Shown one piece after another: positions 35,347-44,445 of a stretch of 64,000 bases of DNA. Position numbers and translations under genes: made by a program. Positions within the stretch are counted from its first letter, which is position 1, and each line of letters opens with the position of its first letter. The stretch comes from an uncultured Prevotella sp. (lineage in GTDB: Bacteria > Bacteroidota > Bacteroidia > Bacteroidales > Bacteroidaceae): the NCBI GenBank assembly GCA_947170725.1, contig CAMVUM010000016.1:1-64000 (forward strand), given 5' to 3'. The notes below the pieces were generated by a model. The model saw only the letters and a list, made by a program, of their open reading frames with translations, made no database searches and was not told where the DNA came from.

Positions 35347-35425
35347 GGAATCTGGAATTATGAATTACGAGCTGTCGTCCGATGGTCGACAACTCGTAAT
35401 TCGTAGTTCATAACTCAAAATTAAA
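35347..35425. repeat. A/T-rich palindrome between pta and ackA
   Basis: GAATTACGAGCTGTCG pairs with CGACAACTCGTAATTC around a 9-nt loop (one mismatch), flanked by aattatg/cataact words. It belongs to the same word family as the dxr-rseP gap and may change mRNA stability between pta and ackA. Confidence 0.7.
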
Positions 35426-35428
35426 ATT

Positions 35429-36622
35429 ATGAAAATACTTGTATTGAATTGTGGCTCTTCGTCTATTAAATACGCTTTGTATAACATGGACGACCGTTCG
35501 GTGATGACATCCGGCGGTGCAGAACGCGTGGGACTTGACGGCGCGTTCGTAAAAGTTAAGCTCGCTAACGGCGAGAAGAAACAGATCATGCACGACATCC
35601 CGGAGCACACCGAGGGCGTGAAGTTCATCTTCAGCCTGCTCACCGACCCCGAGATTGGCGTGATCAAAGACCTCAAGGAGATTGACGCCGTAGGCCACCG
35701 TATGGTCCACGGCGGTGAGAAATTCAACCAGAGTGTCGTCCTCAACGATGAGGTGCTCAAGGTTTTTGAGGAATGCAGCGACCTCGCTCCGCTCCACAAC
35801 CCCGCCAACCTGAAGGGTGTGAAGGCCGTTTCAGAGCTTATGCCCGGACTGCCGCAGGTGGGAGTGTTCGACACGGCATTCCATCAGACCATGCCGAAGA
35901 AGGCATACATGTACGCCATTCCCTACGAACTGTATGACAAGTATGCCATCCGCCGCTATGGCTTCCACGGAACGAGCCACCGCTACGTGTCAAAGCGCGT
36001 CTGCGATTTTCTCGGCGTGAAGCCCGAAGAGAAGAAAGTCATCACCTGCCACATAGGCAACGGAGGCTCTGTTGCAGCCGTTGACGGAGGCAAGTGTGTC
36101 GACACGTCAATGGGTCTGACCCCGCTGGAGGGTGTCATGATGGGCACACGCTCAGGCGACATCGACGGCGGCGCCGTTTCTTTCATACAGAAGAAGCTCT
36201 CGCTCGATGCCGACGGCATTTCAAATCTGCTCAACAAGAAGAGCGGTTTGCTCGGAATCACCGGCATTTCAAGCGATATGCGCGAGATTGACGCAGCCGC
36301 AAAGAGCGGCGACGAGAAGGCTGTTTTGGCTCTCGACATGTATAACTACCGCATAAAGAAGTATGTAGGCGCATACGCAGCAGCCATGGGAGGCGTAGAC
36401 ATCATCGTCTTCACAGCCGGAGTCGGCGAGAATCAGGCCAACATGCGCGAATATGTATGCAAGAGCATGGAATGGATGGGCGTCAAGCTCGATGTGGAGA
36501 AGAACGCCACTATCCACGGCGAGGAGGCCGTTATCTCGGCTCCGGATTCAAAGGTGACGGTAGTTGTCGTTCCCACGGACGAGGAACTGATGATCGCCAC
36601 AGACACAATGAACCTACTCTGA
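35429..36622 (+). CDS. ackA: Acetate kinase
   Basis: 397 residues. It makes ATP and acetate from acetyl phosphate and ADP. The ASKHA-fold signature LVLNCGSSSIKYAL is at the start, with HRMVHGGEKF, FHGTSHRYVSKRV, HIGNGGSVAAVDGG, MGTRSGDIDGG and the C-terminal FTAGVGENQANMRE all intact. Length is normal. It is followed by a strong bidirectional terminator. Confidence 0.97.
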   Translation: MKILVLNCGSSSIKYALYNMDDRSVMTSGGAERVGLDGAFVKVKLANGEKKQIMHDIPEHTEGVKFIFSLLTDPEIGVIKDLKEIDAVGHRMVHGGEKFNQSVVLNDEVLKVFEECSDLAPLHNPANLKGVKAVSELMPGLPQVGVFDTAFHQTMPKKAYMYAIPYELYDKYAIRRYGFHGTSHRYVSKRVCDFLGVKPEEKKVITCHIGNGGSVAAVDGGKCVDTSMGLTPLEGVMMGTRSGDIDGGAVSFIQKKLSLDADGISNLLNKKSGLLGITGISSDMREIDAAAKSGDEKAVLALDMYNYRIKKYVGAYAAAMGGVDIIVFTAGVGENQANMREYVCKSMEWMGVKLDVEKNATIHGEEAVISAPDSKVTVVVVPTDEELMIATDTMNLL

Positions 36623-36649
36623 TAAGCCTACGGGCATATCCCTACAGAC

Positions 36650-36710
36650 AAAAAGCACAGACTTGCGGCCACCGGGATTGAATCCCAACCGCAAGTCTGT
36701 GCTTTTTTTT
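36650..36710. terminator. Bidirectional terminator between ackA and the NigD-like gene
   Basis: AAAAGCACAGACTTGCGG pairs with CCGCAAGTCTGTGCTTTT, followed by T8 on the plus strand and preceded by A5. A small GGGATT/AATCCC hairpin lies in the loop. It can end transcripts from both sides. Confidence 0.9.
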
Positions 36711-36724
36711 GTTTCCAATCAAAA

Positions 36725-37390
36725 TTATCTGACGGCCATGACACGCTCGATTCCGCCGTCGTAAGTGTTTATGAGAAGCCTGACAGAATCGGCGTCAATG
36801 GTCTTGCAGGGTATGCTGACGTAGTAACGGGAGGAATAATACTCCGGCACGCCACCCTGATCGTGATACATCCGGTAGACGGCCGTGTGGGTTCCATCGG
36901 CATTTTCGACCGTCCCTTCGTCGGCAACGCCTATCGTATGGATTGCTTGAGAGCCTTCGGCTGTTCCGTTTTTGAGGTAGAAACCGATGTTGATGTAGCG
37001 TCTGTTTGCACTCATCCACAGGCTCTCGAACTTCACCGGATCCGTGATGACACCTTCCTCGAACTCCTCACACGGCTTGGCATACAACACGGGGATGGCC
37101 GCAAGACTCACGACCTCGGTACGACCGTCCTCCTTCTGATTGTAGTACATGACGGCACGGTAGAGCGTATCGGCCTTTTCCATCCAGTCGGCATACTTCG
37201 GAGTTGTCAGAACGAGACGTGAGCCGTCGTCAGTTATGGCATAGTCAGCGATGCGGGGAGCAACCGAATGAACCTCGACAAAGTCCGCCCGAGTGAGCGA
37301 ATAGGTTCCCGTACCGCTCTTGTAGCTGTCCGACGAGCATGCCGAAACCACAGCTACGGCTGCCGCTACAACCGGACAGAGACTCTTCAT
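36725..37390 (-). CDS. NigD-like lipoprotein
   Basis: 221 residues from the ATG giving MKSLCPVVAAAVAVVSACSSDS, a clear lipoprotein signal. An alternative ATG 39 bp earlier overlaps the upstream stop by 4 bp and would add 13 residues. The two-part layout, an OB-like N-terminal half (FVEVHSVAPRIADYAITDDGSRLVL) and a second sheet domain (ANRRYINIGFYLKNG), resembles the NigD family of Bacteroidales lipoproteins, whose function is unknown. It is the last gene of the PASTA-rluD-ddl-acyltransferase run. Confidence 0.65.
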   Translation of the reverse strand: MKSLCPVVAAAVAVVSACSSDSYKSGTGTYSLTRADFVEVHSVAPRIADYAITDDGSRLVLTTPKYADWMEKADTLYRAVMYYNQKEDGRTEVVSLAAIPVLYAKPCEEFEEGVITDPVKFESLWMSANRRYINIGFYLKNGTAEGSQAIHTIGVADEGTVENADGTHTAVYRMYHDQGGVPEYYSSRYYVSIPCKTIDADSVRLLINTYDGGIERVMAVR

Positions 37391-37425
37391 ACTCCGAAAG
37401 AGATTCGGCACGGCTTCTGCTGCAT

Positions 37426-38586
37426 TCATACGGTCTCCTCCTGAGCCGCCTGGCGGTTGATGGCAGGATTGGCATACATTGTCAGCAGTCTTTCACGAAG
37501 ATAGTCCGTATCCTTTTCCGGCAGTTCTATCATGGCTATACGACTATCCAGATATTCCTCGAAAGCGGCGCGGTCGGCCTGAGTGTAACGGTCACTGAAG
37601 TCTTTGTTTCCACGCAACAGGTCGGCAGCGGCATAGTTGTTGGGATAGAGGCGATAGCCAAGATGAATCTCACGGTCAATGTGGCTGGCTATGGCAGCGA
37701 AAAGCTCGCCTTTAGGAAGATCAGCCGGCAACGTTGCAAGCCATCCGTCAATACATGGCGCACAATGGTAGTGGATGCGTCCTTTGCGCCCCATAATACC
37801 TGTCTGCATGCTCATGACATCGTCAGCTTTGGTTTTCTTCCATCCTTCCACGTCACGTTTGAGCTGGTATTCGCGTGCCTTGAGATAGTCGCAGGGATCG
37901 TATTCGTATGATATGGCCAGCGGAACGATGTGAAGCTGTGCCAGTCTTTCGGGCACACTGCCTTCCCCTCCCATGGCCATCATCTTCAGCAGAGACTGCT
38001 GGGTGCGGTCGTTGCTGTCCTTGGCACGCCCTTCGCGCTGTGCAATCCAGATGTTGTCGTGTTTCTCCTGAATGACATAGTGCATGTATTCGGCCATCAG
38101 CCGGCTGTTGGCCAGCATCTCCTTTATGGCGGCACCACGGCGGACAATGAACGATTTGTTGACTCTGACGAGGTCTTCAATCCACGGAGCGGCCAGCAGG
38201 TTGTCGCCTATGGCAATCTCGCAGGTTGTCCCGAAACTTGCGTCGAAAAGCATTTTGTCGAGGAAAGCCGAATCGAGCACGATGTCGCGATGATTGCTGA
38301 CGAAAGTGTAGCGGCCGTCAGTGGCCACCTGCGACGAGTCCATCGTGCACCCGTCTGAGGTCTGCGCAAGCAGCGAGACAAGGAAACCGTAGCACAATTT
38401 CTCCTGAAACTCAAGATTGTCGCGGCATGAGCGTATCTTCGCGGCGAGCGCTTCGAATGGCACTCCGCGGAATACATATTCCATGACGTTACGGAACTGC
38501 GGGTCGGCAATCAGCCTCTCGTAGACCGCGGGCAGCTCTTCGGGGTCATACGGGCGTATGGGGTCAAACTTTGAAGGTGTGTTCAT
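37426..38586 (-). CDS. 1-acylglycerol-3-phosphate acyltransferase-like protein
   Basis: 386 residues. The catalytic acyltransferase motif NHRDIVLD (HxxxxD, about residues 98-105) and a second block IWIAQREGRAKDSND match the PlsB/PlsC superfamily. No clear membrane helix is visible, so it is probably a peripheral membrane enzyme. The family acylates glycerol-phosphate or related acceptors, but the acceptor is not known. It precedes the NigD-like gene with translational overlap possible. Confidence 0.8.
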   Translation of the reverse strand: MNTPSKFDPIRPYDPEELPAVYERLIADPQFRNVMEYVFRGVPFEALAAKIRSCRDNLEFQEKLCYGFLVSLLAQTSDGCTMDSSQVATDGRYTFVSNHRDIVLDSAFLDKMLFDASFGTTCEIAIGDNLLAAPWIEDLVRVNKSFIVRRGAAIKEMLANSRLMAEYMHYVIQEKHDNIWIAQREGRAKDSNDRTQQSLLKMMAMGGEGSVPERLAQLHIVPLAISYEYDPCDYLKAREYQLKRDVEGWKKTKADDVMSMQTGIMGRKGRIHYHCAPCIDGWLATLPADLPKGELFAAIASHIDREIHLGYRLYPNNYAAADLLRGNKDFSDRYTQADRAAFEEYLDSRIAMIELPEKDTDYLRERLLTMYANPAINRQAAQEETV

Positions 38587-38659
38587 TGTGGTCCGTAGCT
38601 TTTTTATTATCTATTGAATAAAGGTTATCCGACAATGCCGATACCGTCTTCCGACAGGT

Positions 38660-39664
38660 TCAGAACTGGTTCTCAACGATGTCCGTCAGCACATCTTTCA
38701 TATCCAAACCGGCCGCACGGACCTGCTGGGGAATGAAGCTGGTGGATGTCATGCCGGGCGTGGTGTTGACTTCGAGCATGAATATGCGTTCCTTCTCCAC
38801 GCCGTCGGCGTCTTTTTGGCGGCTGATGATGTAGTCGATGCGGATTATTCCGTTACATCCGAGAATATCGTAGATGTGGCTTGTTATCTCGCTGACGCGC
38901 CTGGCGGTATCCTCACATAGACGAGCGGGCGTGATTTCCTTCACCTGCCCGTTGTATTTTGCGTCATAATCAAAGAACTCATTTGACGTAACAACCTCCG
39001 TGGCGGGCAGGACGACAGTCTTTTCGCGCGTCTTGTAGCATCCGATGGAGATTTCCGTTCCCTCGATGTACTGCTCCACCATGACCTCGGGGCTTTCCAT
39101 GACAGCCTTTCTGATGGCCGGGGCAAGCTGGTCCTTGTTCTTCACCTTTGATACTCCGAAGCTGCTGCCGTCGGCCGCCGGCTTGACGAAGCATGGCATA
39201 CCGATGCGCTGTTCCACCTCGTCGTCACTGACCATCTCTTCGTATCCTTTGCGGATGAGCAGCGAATCGGCCACGAGAACGCCATAGCCGCGCAGATATT
39301 GGTTGAGAACGAACTTATCGAACGTAAGTGCCTCAACGAGCACGCCGCTTGTGGAATAGGGCATTCCGATCAGTTCAAAATATCCCTGAAGCAGTCCGTT
39401 CTCTCCGGGAGTTCCGTGAATGGTTATGTAGGCATAGTCGAAGCAAACCTTCCGGCCGTTCTCCACGAAGGAGAAGTCGTTGCGGTCGATGCGCGCCGTA
39501 GTACCGTCGGCCAGTTCAACGTGCCAGTCGTGGGCTTTGATGTCGACTATGTATATGTTGTACAGCTCTTTGTCGAAGAAAGAGTAAAGGCTGCGCGCTG
39601 AGCGCAGCGAAATGTCGTGTTCGGAGGAGTCGCCTCCGCAGACAATGGCTATTGTTCTTTTCAT
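38660..39664 (-). CDS. ddl: D-alanine-D-alanine ligase
   Basis: 334 residues of the ATP-grasp fold. It joins two D-Ala for the peptidoglycan stem. Visible motifs are VCGGDSSEHDISLRSA at the start, HGTPGENGLLQGYFELIGMPY, PCFVKPAADGSSFGVSK, VEQYIEGTEISIG, and the metal-binding end MLEVNTTPGMTSTSFIPQQ. The gene sits downstream of the PASTA protein and RluD homologue, a conserved order in Bacteroidales. Two GC-rich repeat blocks separate it from rluD. Confidence 0.96.
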   Translation of the reverse strand: MKRTIAIVCGGDSSEHDISLRSARSLYSFFDKELYNIYIVDIKAHDWHVELADGTTARIDRNDFSFVENGRKVCFDYAYITIHGTPGENGLLQGYFELIGMPYSTSGVLVEALTFDKFVLNQYLRGYGVLVADSLLIRKGYEEMVSDDEVEQRIGMPCFVKPAADGSSFGVSKVKNKDQLAPAIRKAVMESPEVMVEQYIEGTEISIGCYKTREKTVVLPATEVVTSNEFFDYDAKYNGQVKEITPARLCEDTARRVSEITSHIYDILGCNGIIRIDYIISRQKDADGVEKERIFMLEVNTTPGMTSTSFIPQQVRAAGLDMKDVLTDIVENQF

Positions 39665-39679
39665 AGTTCAAATTAAATC

Positions 39680-39796
39680 TTTTAGCCCCCGGCTACCCCC
39701 TCCGAGGGGGCCTTGCGCAAGGCTGGAATTATATTAATAATGTTATTTTGTCTCTAAAACATTCTCTGTCCTCCCCTTTGGAGAGGCCTGGGGAAC
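39680..39796. repeat. Two GC-rich repeat blocks between rluD and ddl
   Basis: AGCCCCCGGCTACCCCCTCC-GAGGGGG at about 39682 and CTCCCCTTTGGAGAGGCCTGGGG at about 39770 are of the same type as the blocks at 1078 and 3436. They flank a short A/T-rich stretch. Confidence 0.5.
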
Positions 39797-39799
39797 TCG

Positions 39800-40885
39800 T
39801 CATGCACGTATCTTCGCTCCCATATATTTCCTCCACTTCTCTATCAGCGCCCACATGTCGATGGGCAGCTCGCTGGTGAAGTCCATCTGTTCACGAGTCA
39901 CGGGGTGGACAAAGCCAAGCGTGCGGGCATGGAGGGCCTGTCGCGGACAGAAGCTGATACAGTTTGTCACGAACGTACGGTAGCTTCCTGTGCGCTCGCC
40001 ACGCAGGATTTCCGTTCCACCGTAGCGTTCGTCACCGAAGAGCGGATGGCCGATGTGGCGCATGTGGGCACGTATCTGGTGGGTTCGTCCCGTCTCGAGG
40101 ATGCACTCCACGAGAGTGACATATCCGAACCTCTCTATCACGCGATAGTGGGTCACGGCGCTCTTGCCTATCTCCGAGCCGGGCGGGAAAACAGCCATTC
40201 GCAGGCGGTCTTTCGGGTCGCGTCCGATGTTTCCCTCTATGGTCCCGCAGTCCTCGGTCATGTTTCCCCAAACCAGAGCATTGTAGCTGCGATGGGTGGT
40301 CTTGTTGAAGAACTGCGCGCCCAGCTCCATTTTGGCTTCGGGCGTCTTGGCGACCACGAGCAGACCGCTGGTATCCTTGTCTATACGGTGGACGAGGCCC
40401 ACCTGCGGGTCATTGGGGTCGTAGGTCGGAAGATTGCGCAGATGCCATGCGACGGCGTTGACCAACGTTCCGTTGAAATTTCCGCAGCCCGGATGAACCA
40501 CCAGTCCGGCCGGTTTGTTGATGACCATCAGACTGTCGTCCTCATAGACGATGTCGAGCGGAATGTCCTCCGGTTCTATCCGTGTGTCATAATGCGGACG
40601 GTCGAGCATGAGTGTCACAACATCGCCCGGTCTGACCTTATAGTTGCTCTTCACCGGCCGTTCGTTGACATGAACGAAACCGGCCTCCGCCGCCTTCTGG
40701 ATGCGGTTGCGACTGGAGTGCTGCATTTTTTCAAACATATACTTGTCAACACGCACGGCCTCTTGACCTGCGTCAACGTCAAACCGGTAGTGCTCATAGA
40801 ACTGTCTGTCCTGGGCATCGTCTCCGCCCAAGTCTTCCATGTCTGTTTGCTCCAAATCGTAAATATCTTCTGTGTCTTCTGTCAT
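39800..40885 (-). CDS. rluD: RluA-family pseudouridine synthase, RluD-like
   Basis: 361 residues. An N-terminal S4 RNA-binding domain (VRVDKYMFEKMQHSSRNRIQ, about 40-100) is followed by the RluA/RluD catalytic core. The core has HRIDKDTSGLLVVAKT, with the catalytic Asp in the DTSG turn, and the TGRTHQIRAHM motif. RluD isomerises uridines 1911/1915/1917 of 23S rRNA helix 69. An acidic N-terminal extension of about 35 residues (DTEDIYDLEQTDMEDLGGD) is common in Bacteroidales. Confidence 0.92.
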   Translation of the reverse strand: MTEDTEDIYDLEQTDMEDLGGDDAQDRQFYEHYRFDVDAGQEAVRVDKYMFEKMQHSSRNRIQKAAEAGFVHVNERPVKSNYKVRPGDVVTLMLDRPHYDTRIEPEDIPLDIVYEDDSLMVINKPAGLVVHPGCGNFNGTLVNAVAWHLRNLPTYDPNDPQVGLVHRIDKDTSGLLVVAKTPEAKMELGAQFFNKTTHRSYNALVWGNMTEDCGTIEGNIGRDPKDRLRMAVFPPGSEIGKSAVTHYRVIERFGYVTLVECILETGRTHQIRAHMRHIGHPLFGDERYGGTEILRGERTGSYRTFVTNCISFCPRQALHARTLGFVHPVTREQMDFTSELPIDMWALIEKWRKYMGAKIRA

Positions 40886-41150
40886 CTTTGTCTCTTAGTA
40901 AGAAAGTCTGTGGCCGTCCGCCCCACCCTACTGTCCATCCGCAACTTGTTGGCCGAGCCACATTGGCTGCGACCGGCAGGATGGGGTTATCCAACAATCC
41001 TTGAAATCCACTCTTCGTTTTCCTGCCACGCCTAAGGCCCTGACCGGCCTGTTTCTCATCCGGCATGACGAAAACGACTCCGTCATTCGTTTCTTTTACC
41101 TTTTTTTCTAAATATTCTCTCTATAAATATAGAAATGGCGCTTCCGCACG

Positions 41151-41831
41151 TCATTCAGACATATCGACGGGCGGCTCGCTGACTTCTTCAAACTCGTCTA
41201 TCTCGGCCGGCTCGCCAGTGTCATATTCCGGTTCTGTATAGCTGATGGCCTCGTCTTCATCGTCGTATGTCCCGCTGCCAATGACAAGCCTCAGCGGCGT
41301 GTCTATAGAAACACGGTCGCCCGCCCCTACGCGCCGTCCGCGACTCTCTATGGCGTAGACCCAATCCTTTTCTCCCGGCACATGTTTTGGCTCAAGCAGG
41401 CGGAATCCCATTGCTGTCAGTTTCGCCTCGGCCTCGCGGGCACTGCTGTTTTCCGCCAGATCCGGTATTGCGTATGACGGCGACGCGGGCGAATTGACCA
41501 TCACATAGATTATGTGGCCCGACTTGACCTTGCTTCCGCTGCCGGGCGTCTGTGCAAGAACACAGTCGGCAGGAAGCCGCTTGTTATATCCTGAGTCACT
41601 CACAACAATCCGCAGCCCGTTCTGCTCCAAAAGCAGCCGCGCCTTAGCATACGTCATGTTACGCAGTTCGGGCACAGGAATGCCCTCTCCATGATGGGTA
41701 TATGCCTCCAGTCCGAATTTTACTCCCATGCAGACCAACACCACCACGATTACCATCGCGAGGATATTGCCCCAGAGAATACGACTGGCAAATTTTCCGA
41801 AGAAATCCTTTATCTTCATCCTTTCGTTCAT
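41151..41831 (-). CDS. Membrane-anchored PASTA domain protein
   Basis: 226 residues. One membrane segment (IVVVLVCMGVKFGLEAY, about 23-40) follows a short basic cytoplasmic end. Outside are PASTA repeats: VPELRNMTYAKARLLLEQNGL, an AQTPGSGSKVKSGHIIYVMVN unit and AIPDLAENSSAREAEAKL. The C-terminus is an acidic Glu/Asp tail. PASTA domains bind muropeptides or the glycan chain. There is no kinase domain, so a cell-wall sensing or scaffold role is inferred. It is first in the run with rluD and ddl. Confidence 0.85.
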   Translation of the reverse strand: MNERMKIKDFFGKFASRILWGNILAMVIVVVLVCMGVKFGLEAYTHHGEGIPVPELRNMTYAKARLLLEQNGLRIVVSDSGYNKRLPADCVLAQTPGSGSKVKSGHIIYVMVNSPASPSYAIPDLAENSSAREAEAKLTAMGFRLLEPKHVPGEKDWVYAIESRGRRVGAGDRVSIDTPLRLVIGSGTYDDEDEAISYTEPEYDTGEPAEIDEFEEVSEPPVDMSE

Positions 41832-42572
41832 ATTGCTGCAAACGCAAGCCTTATGTCACAAGCGCCCCGAGTGCAGCCTATTTTCTGCAAAGATAGTGCA
41901 AACAAGCGCAATGTGAACTTGTTCACGGATTGCCGAGTGCAGCCTATTTTCTGCAAAGATAGTGCAAATCACGGGAAGAGCAAAACAAAATCCATTTCTT
42001 TTGACTTAAGAAAGAAAAATAACCGAAAAAAACATTCTGCGACAGCAACGGCGGCAAGAAAGCAAAGAGAGGTTAAAAAGTCCTTATAATTATGCGAATT
42101 TAACATTCTTTTTTTCTCAAACCAGAGCGGCCGTCCCGCCGTTTTCCGTCCGTTTTTCACCCGAAAAACCATCGCCGCCATGCCGTAAGACCCTCCCGGG
42201 GTTGCAACGGGGCCACCGTCGTCGTGCAACGGCGGCCCCGTTGCGTTCCCGTAAGAGCCCCGCCGCAAGCCCGTAAGGGCCTCCCGGCTTTGTCATAAAA
42301 CAGTCATAACCGTAACCTCCTGATTATCAGCGCTCCCTGTTTGAACGAAAAATGAGCTATTTTGAGTCGTAGCCCACAAATCGAGGTTTGCCCGGCGTTT
42401 AACCATTGTTAAAGTAAAGATTGTTCGGAATTGCAAACAAATCACAAAAAGGACGGCTTTGTGTCTTATGAATCACAAAACCATCCCTGTTACTTTAAAA
42501 TCATGAATAAGCCACACAACTGCTCTGTCAAAGTCATTCATTGGTGCAGAAGGCGACAATGGCACGACACCG
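41832..42572. other. Intergenic region with a duplicated promoter and GC-rich repeat copy 2
   Basis: No gene is supported. It contains a 35-bp sequence repeated 66 bp apart that carries the PASTA-operon promoter. It also holds repeat copy 2 of the CCGTAAG/GCAACGGGGCC family (about 42182-42290), followed by A/T-rich DNA up to the GH43-like gene stop. Confidence 0.6.
41868..41968 (-). promoter_or_regulatory. Directly repeated 35-bp promoter sequence for the PASTA-rluD-ddl operon
   Basis: CGAGTGCAGCCTATTTTCTGC plus AAAGATAGTGCAAA occurs at 41868-41902 and 41934-41968. On the minus strand each copy carries a TATCTTTG -7 box (41888-41895 and 41954-41961). The outer copy also has TTTG (41981-41984) exactly 19 bp upstream, a full consensus promoter. 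The inner copy lacks the -33 box. Confidence 0.75.
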
Positions 42573-44291
42573 TCAGTCCTTGACGAACGTCACATCGTCA
42601 ACGAGGCACTGCGCTCCGGCTTCTCCCTCGGCTATGAAACCGACCTCTGCACGACCGCCACTGACACGTATGCCGCGGACGGTGATGTCGGTCCACTCTA
42701 CGGCCGACGGCTTTATGTCGCACTTCTTGCGGCGGCCGGCACTCTCGGCATACATCTCCAAGCGGCCGAAACTACCGGTGCGGCGGGCACGGGCGCGGAG
42801 AGTGTATCGGCCGTCAGGCAGGGGAACGGACGGCGTGGACGCAACAGTCTGGAATATACGGCGGACGAACGGCTCGCTATCGCTTATACGAAGGCTCTTT
42901 TCGCCGATGACATGGCGGCGGTCGTCGCGCGTATTCATATAGTTGAGACGCGGCGAAAGACTGTCGTCCACAGAAACATGACGACCGCGGAGAATCTCGG
43001 TTGTCCAGCCAAGCAGATGTTCCTGACGCGGTTTGACGGGATTGGGAATGCTGCGACGGTCGGCCTCGAAACTGCCGTTCAGCACGTAGTTGTTGTCATG
43101 GCCGACGCGCCACTCGCCTGTGACGGCATTTAACGTCCACGAGGAAAGCGAATTGAAGACGGGACTGCCGTCGGCCGTAAACGACAGTGGAATCCACTGG
43201 TTGTAGCCGAGACCATTGCCGGCGAAATCAGACCAGCGGTCACCGCAGTAGACAACTGTCTCTTCGCGGCTGCCGCGAAGCGTGACGAAAAAGCCGGTTT
43301 GGGAAACATGGGCATAGTCGGACTCACATCCGGCCATGACTTGCATGTCGTTCGCGGGCAGATAGGGACCGCGGATGTCGTCAGCTACGAGCCAATAGGC
43401 GTAGGAGCCATCCCAGCCGTAGATATTGGAAGCACACATATAGTATCTGTTCTTATACTTGAACATGCAGTTGCCCTCACGGCTCGCACCACGGAAAATC
43501 TGAGTACAGTCAAGAAGGTCGATACTGTCGCCGCGCATGCCGATTTCAGAAACGTAGATGCGGCTGCGCCCACGGCCGTAGGAATAAACGAGATAGGAAC
43601 GGTCCGTGTCAGGATCGGTGAATACGGTCTGGTCGCCTGTGTTAGGAGTGCCGATGACGGTTGTCATGTCCTTGCGGCGATGCCAGCGGAAACGGCCTGT
43701 TGGTGTTTCGGAAGTGGCAATCAGCACCCCGGCACCGTCACGGTTGCCATGCTGTATGAAAAGGGCATAGCAGCCGCGCTCACGGACGTAGGCCACTCCC
43801 ATGCGGCCAACCCAGTTGGCACGGCCGTGACTGTCGGCCTCTGCCCGGGTGAGAACATCACCTTCATAACGCCAGTCAACGAGGTTGTCGGAGCTGTAGC
43901 AGGTGACGGCGTCAAAAACGGAGTGCTCTACCGTCACAGTCGGGTCGTTGCGATATTCAACCGCTCCACGATAGCGGACGCCATACCAATAGTAGCGCTC
44001 ACGACCGGTCTGCGGGTCGGCAAAACGGAATATTCCACCACCCTGACTGTAGAGAGGCTGCCCGTCGGCCGTATTCCAAAAAACATCGTTATGAATCGGA
44101 CGGAAAACATCGGAATCACCGGGCACGGCTGTGCCGTTACCGACATTTATATGACCACTGACAGCAGCAGCGATATTACGACCGTCCGTAATATTACAAC
44201 CGTCCGCAATAGTAGTGTGGCCGCCAGCCGACATTGCGACAGCGGTCACGGCAAGAATCAGGACTGACCTGACAAAACTGTTATTCTTCAT
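42573..44291 (-). CDS. Exported GH43-like glycoside hydrolase with a C-terminal carbohydrate-binding-like domain
   Basis: 572 residues from the ATG giving MKNNSFVRSVLILAVTAVAMSAGG, a signal peptide. The earlier track start lies upstream of the likely promoter. Residues about 55-370 look like a five-bladed propeller of GH43 type: FWNTADGQPLYSQGGGIFRF, YYWYGVRY, CYSSDNLVDWRYEG, VFTDPDTDRSYLVYS and GGREGN-like SREGNCMFKY. The SQGGG strand resembles the GH43_24 exo-beta-1,3-galactanase group, which lacks the usual base Asp. The C-terminal 150 residues (YVLNGSFEADRR... LVDDVTFVKD) form a jelly-roll of CBM type. The likely substrate is a galactan or arabinogalactan, by inference. Confidence 0.72.
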   Translation of the reverse strand: MKNNSFVRSVLILAVTAVAMSAGGHTTIADGCNITDGRNIAAAVSGHINVGNGTAVPGDSDVFRPIHNDVFWNTADGQPLYSQGGGIFRFADPQTGRERYYWYGVRYRGAVEYRNDPTVTVEHSVFDAVTCYSSDNLVDWRYEGDVLTRAEADSHGRANWVGRMGVAYVRERGCYALFIQHGNRDGAGVLIATSETPTGRFRWHRRKDMTTVIGTPNTGDQTVFTDPDTDRSYLVYSYGRGRSRIYVSEIGMRGDSIDLLDCTQIFRGASREGNCMFKYKNRYYMCASNIYGWDGSYAYWLVADDIRGPYLPANDMQVMAGCESDYAHVSQTGFFVTLRGSREETVVYCGDRWSDFAGNGLGYNQWIPLSFTADGSPVFNSLSSWTLNAVTGEWRVGHDNNYVLNGSFEADRRSIPNPVKPRQEHLLGWTTEILRGRHVSVDDSLSPRLNYMNTRDDRRHVIGEKSLRISDSEPFVRRIFQTVASTPSVPLPDGRYTLRARARRTGSFGRLEMYAESAGRRKKCDIKPSAVEWTDITVRGIRVSGGRAEVGFIAEGEAGAQCLVDDVTFVKD

Positions 44292-44311
44292 AAACCATTG
44301 TTTGTTTCCGG

Positions 44312-44319
44312 CAAAGTTA
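44312..44319 (-). promoter_or_regulatory. Probable -7 element for the GH43-like gene
   Basis: The minus strand reads TAACTTTG (TAnnTTTG), 21 bp before the chosen ATG. This supports the internal start over the track's earlier one. Confidence 0.45.
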
Positions 44320-44445
44320 TGAAAATCAGACGTCATTTAAAAGTAATATCGTACGTTCTTCGGTATTCATGTCCGCAAAGAAAGGACATGGGAAGGCTAA
44401 GGAGATGTAAAGAAGGGATGTGGGAAACCACCGCCGGAAAAATAA

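Noticed and set aside
39905-41035. 376-codon plus-strand ORF
   Set aside because: Antisense to the RluD-like gene, with no domain and no promoter.
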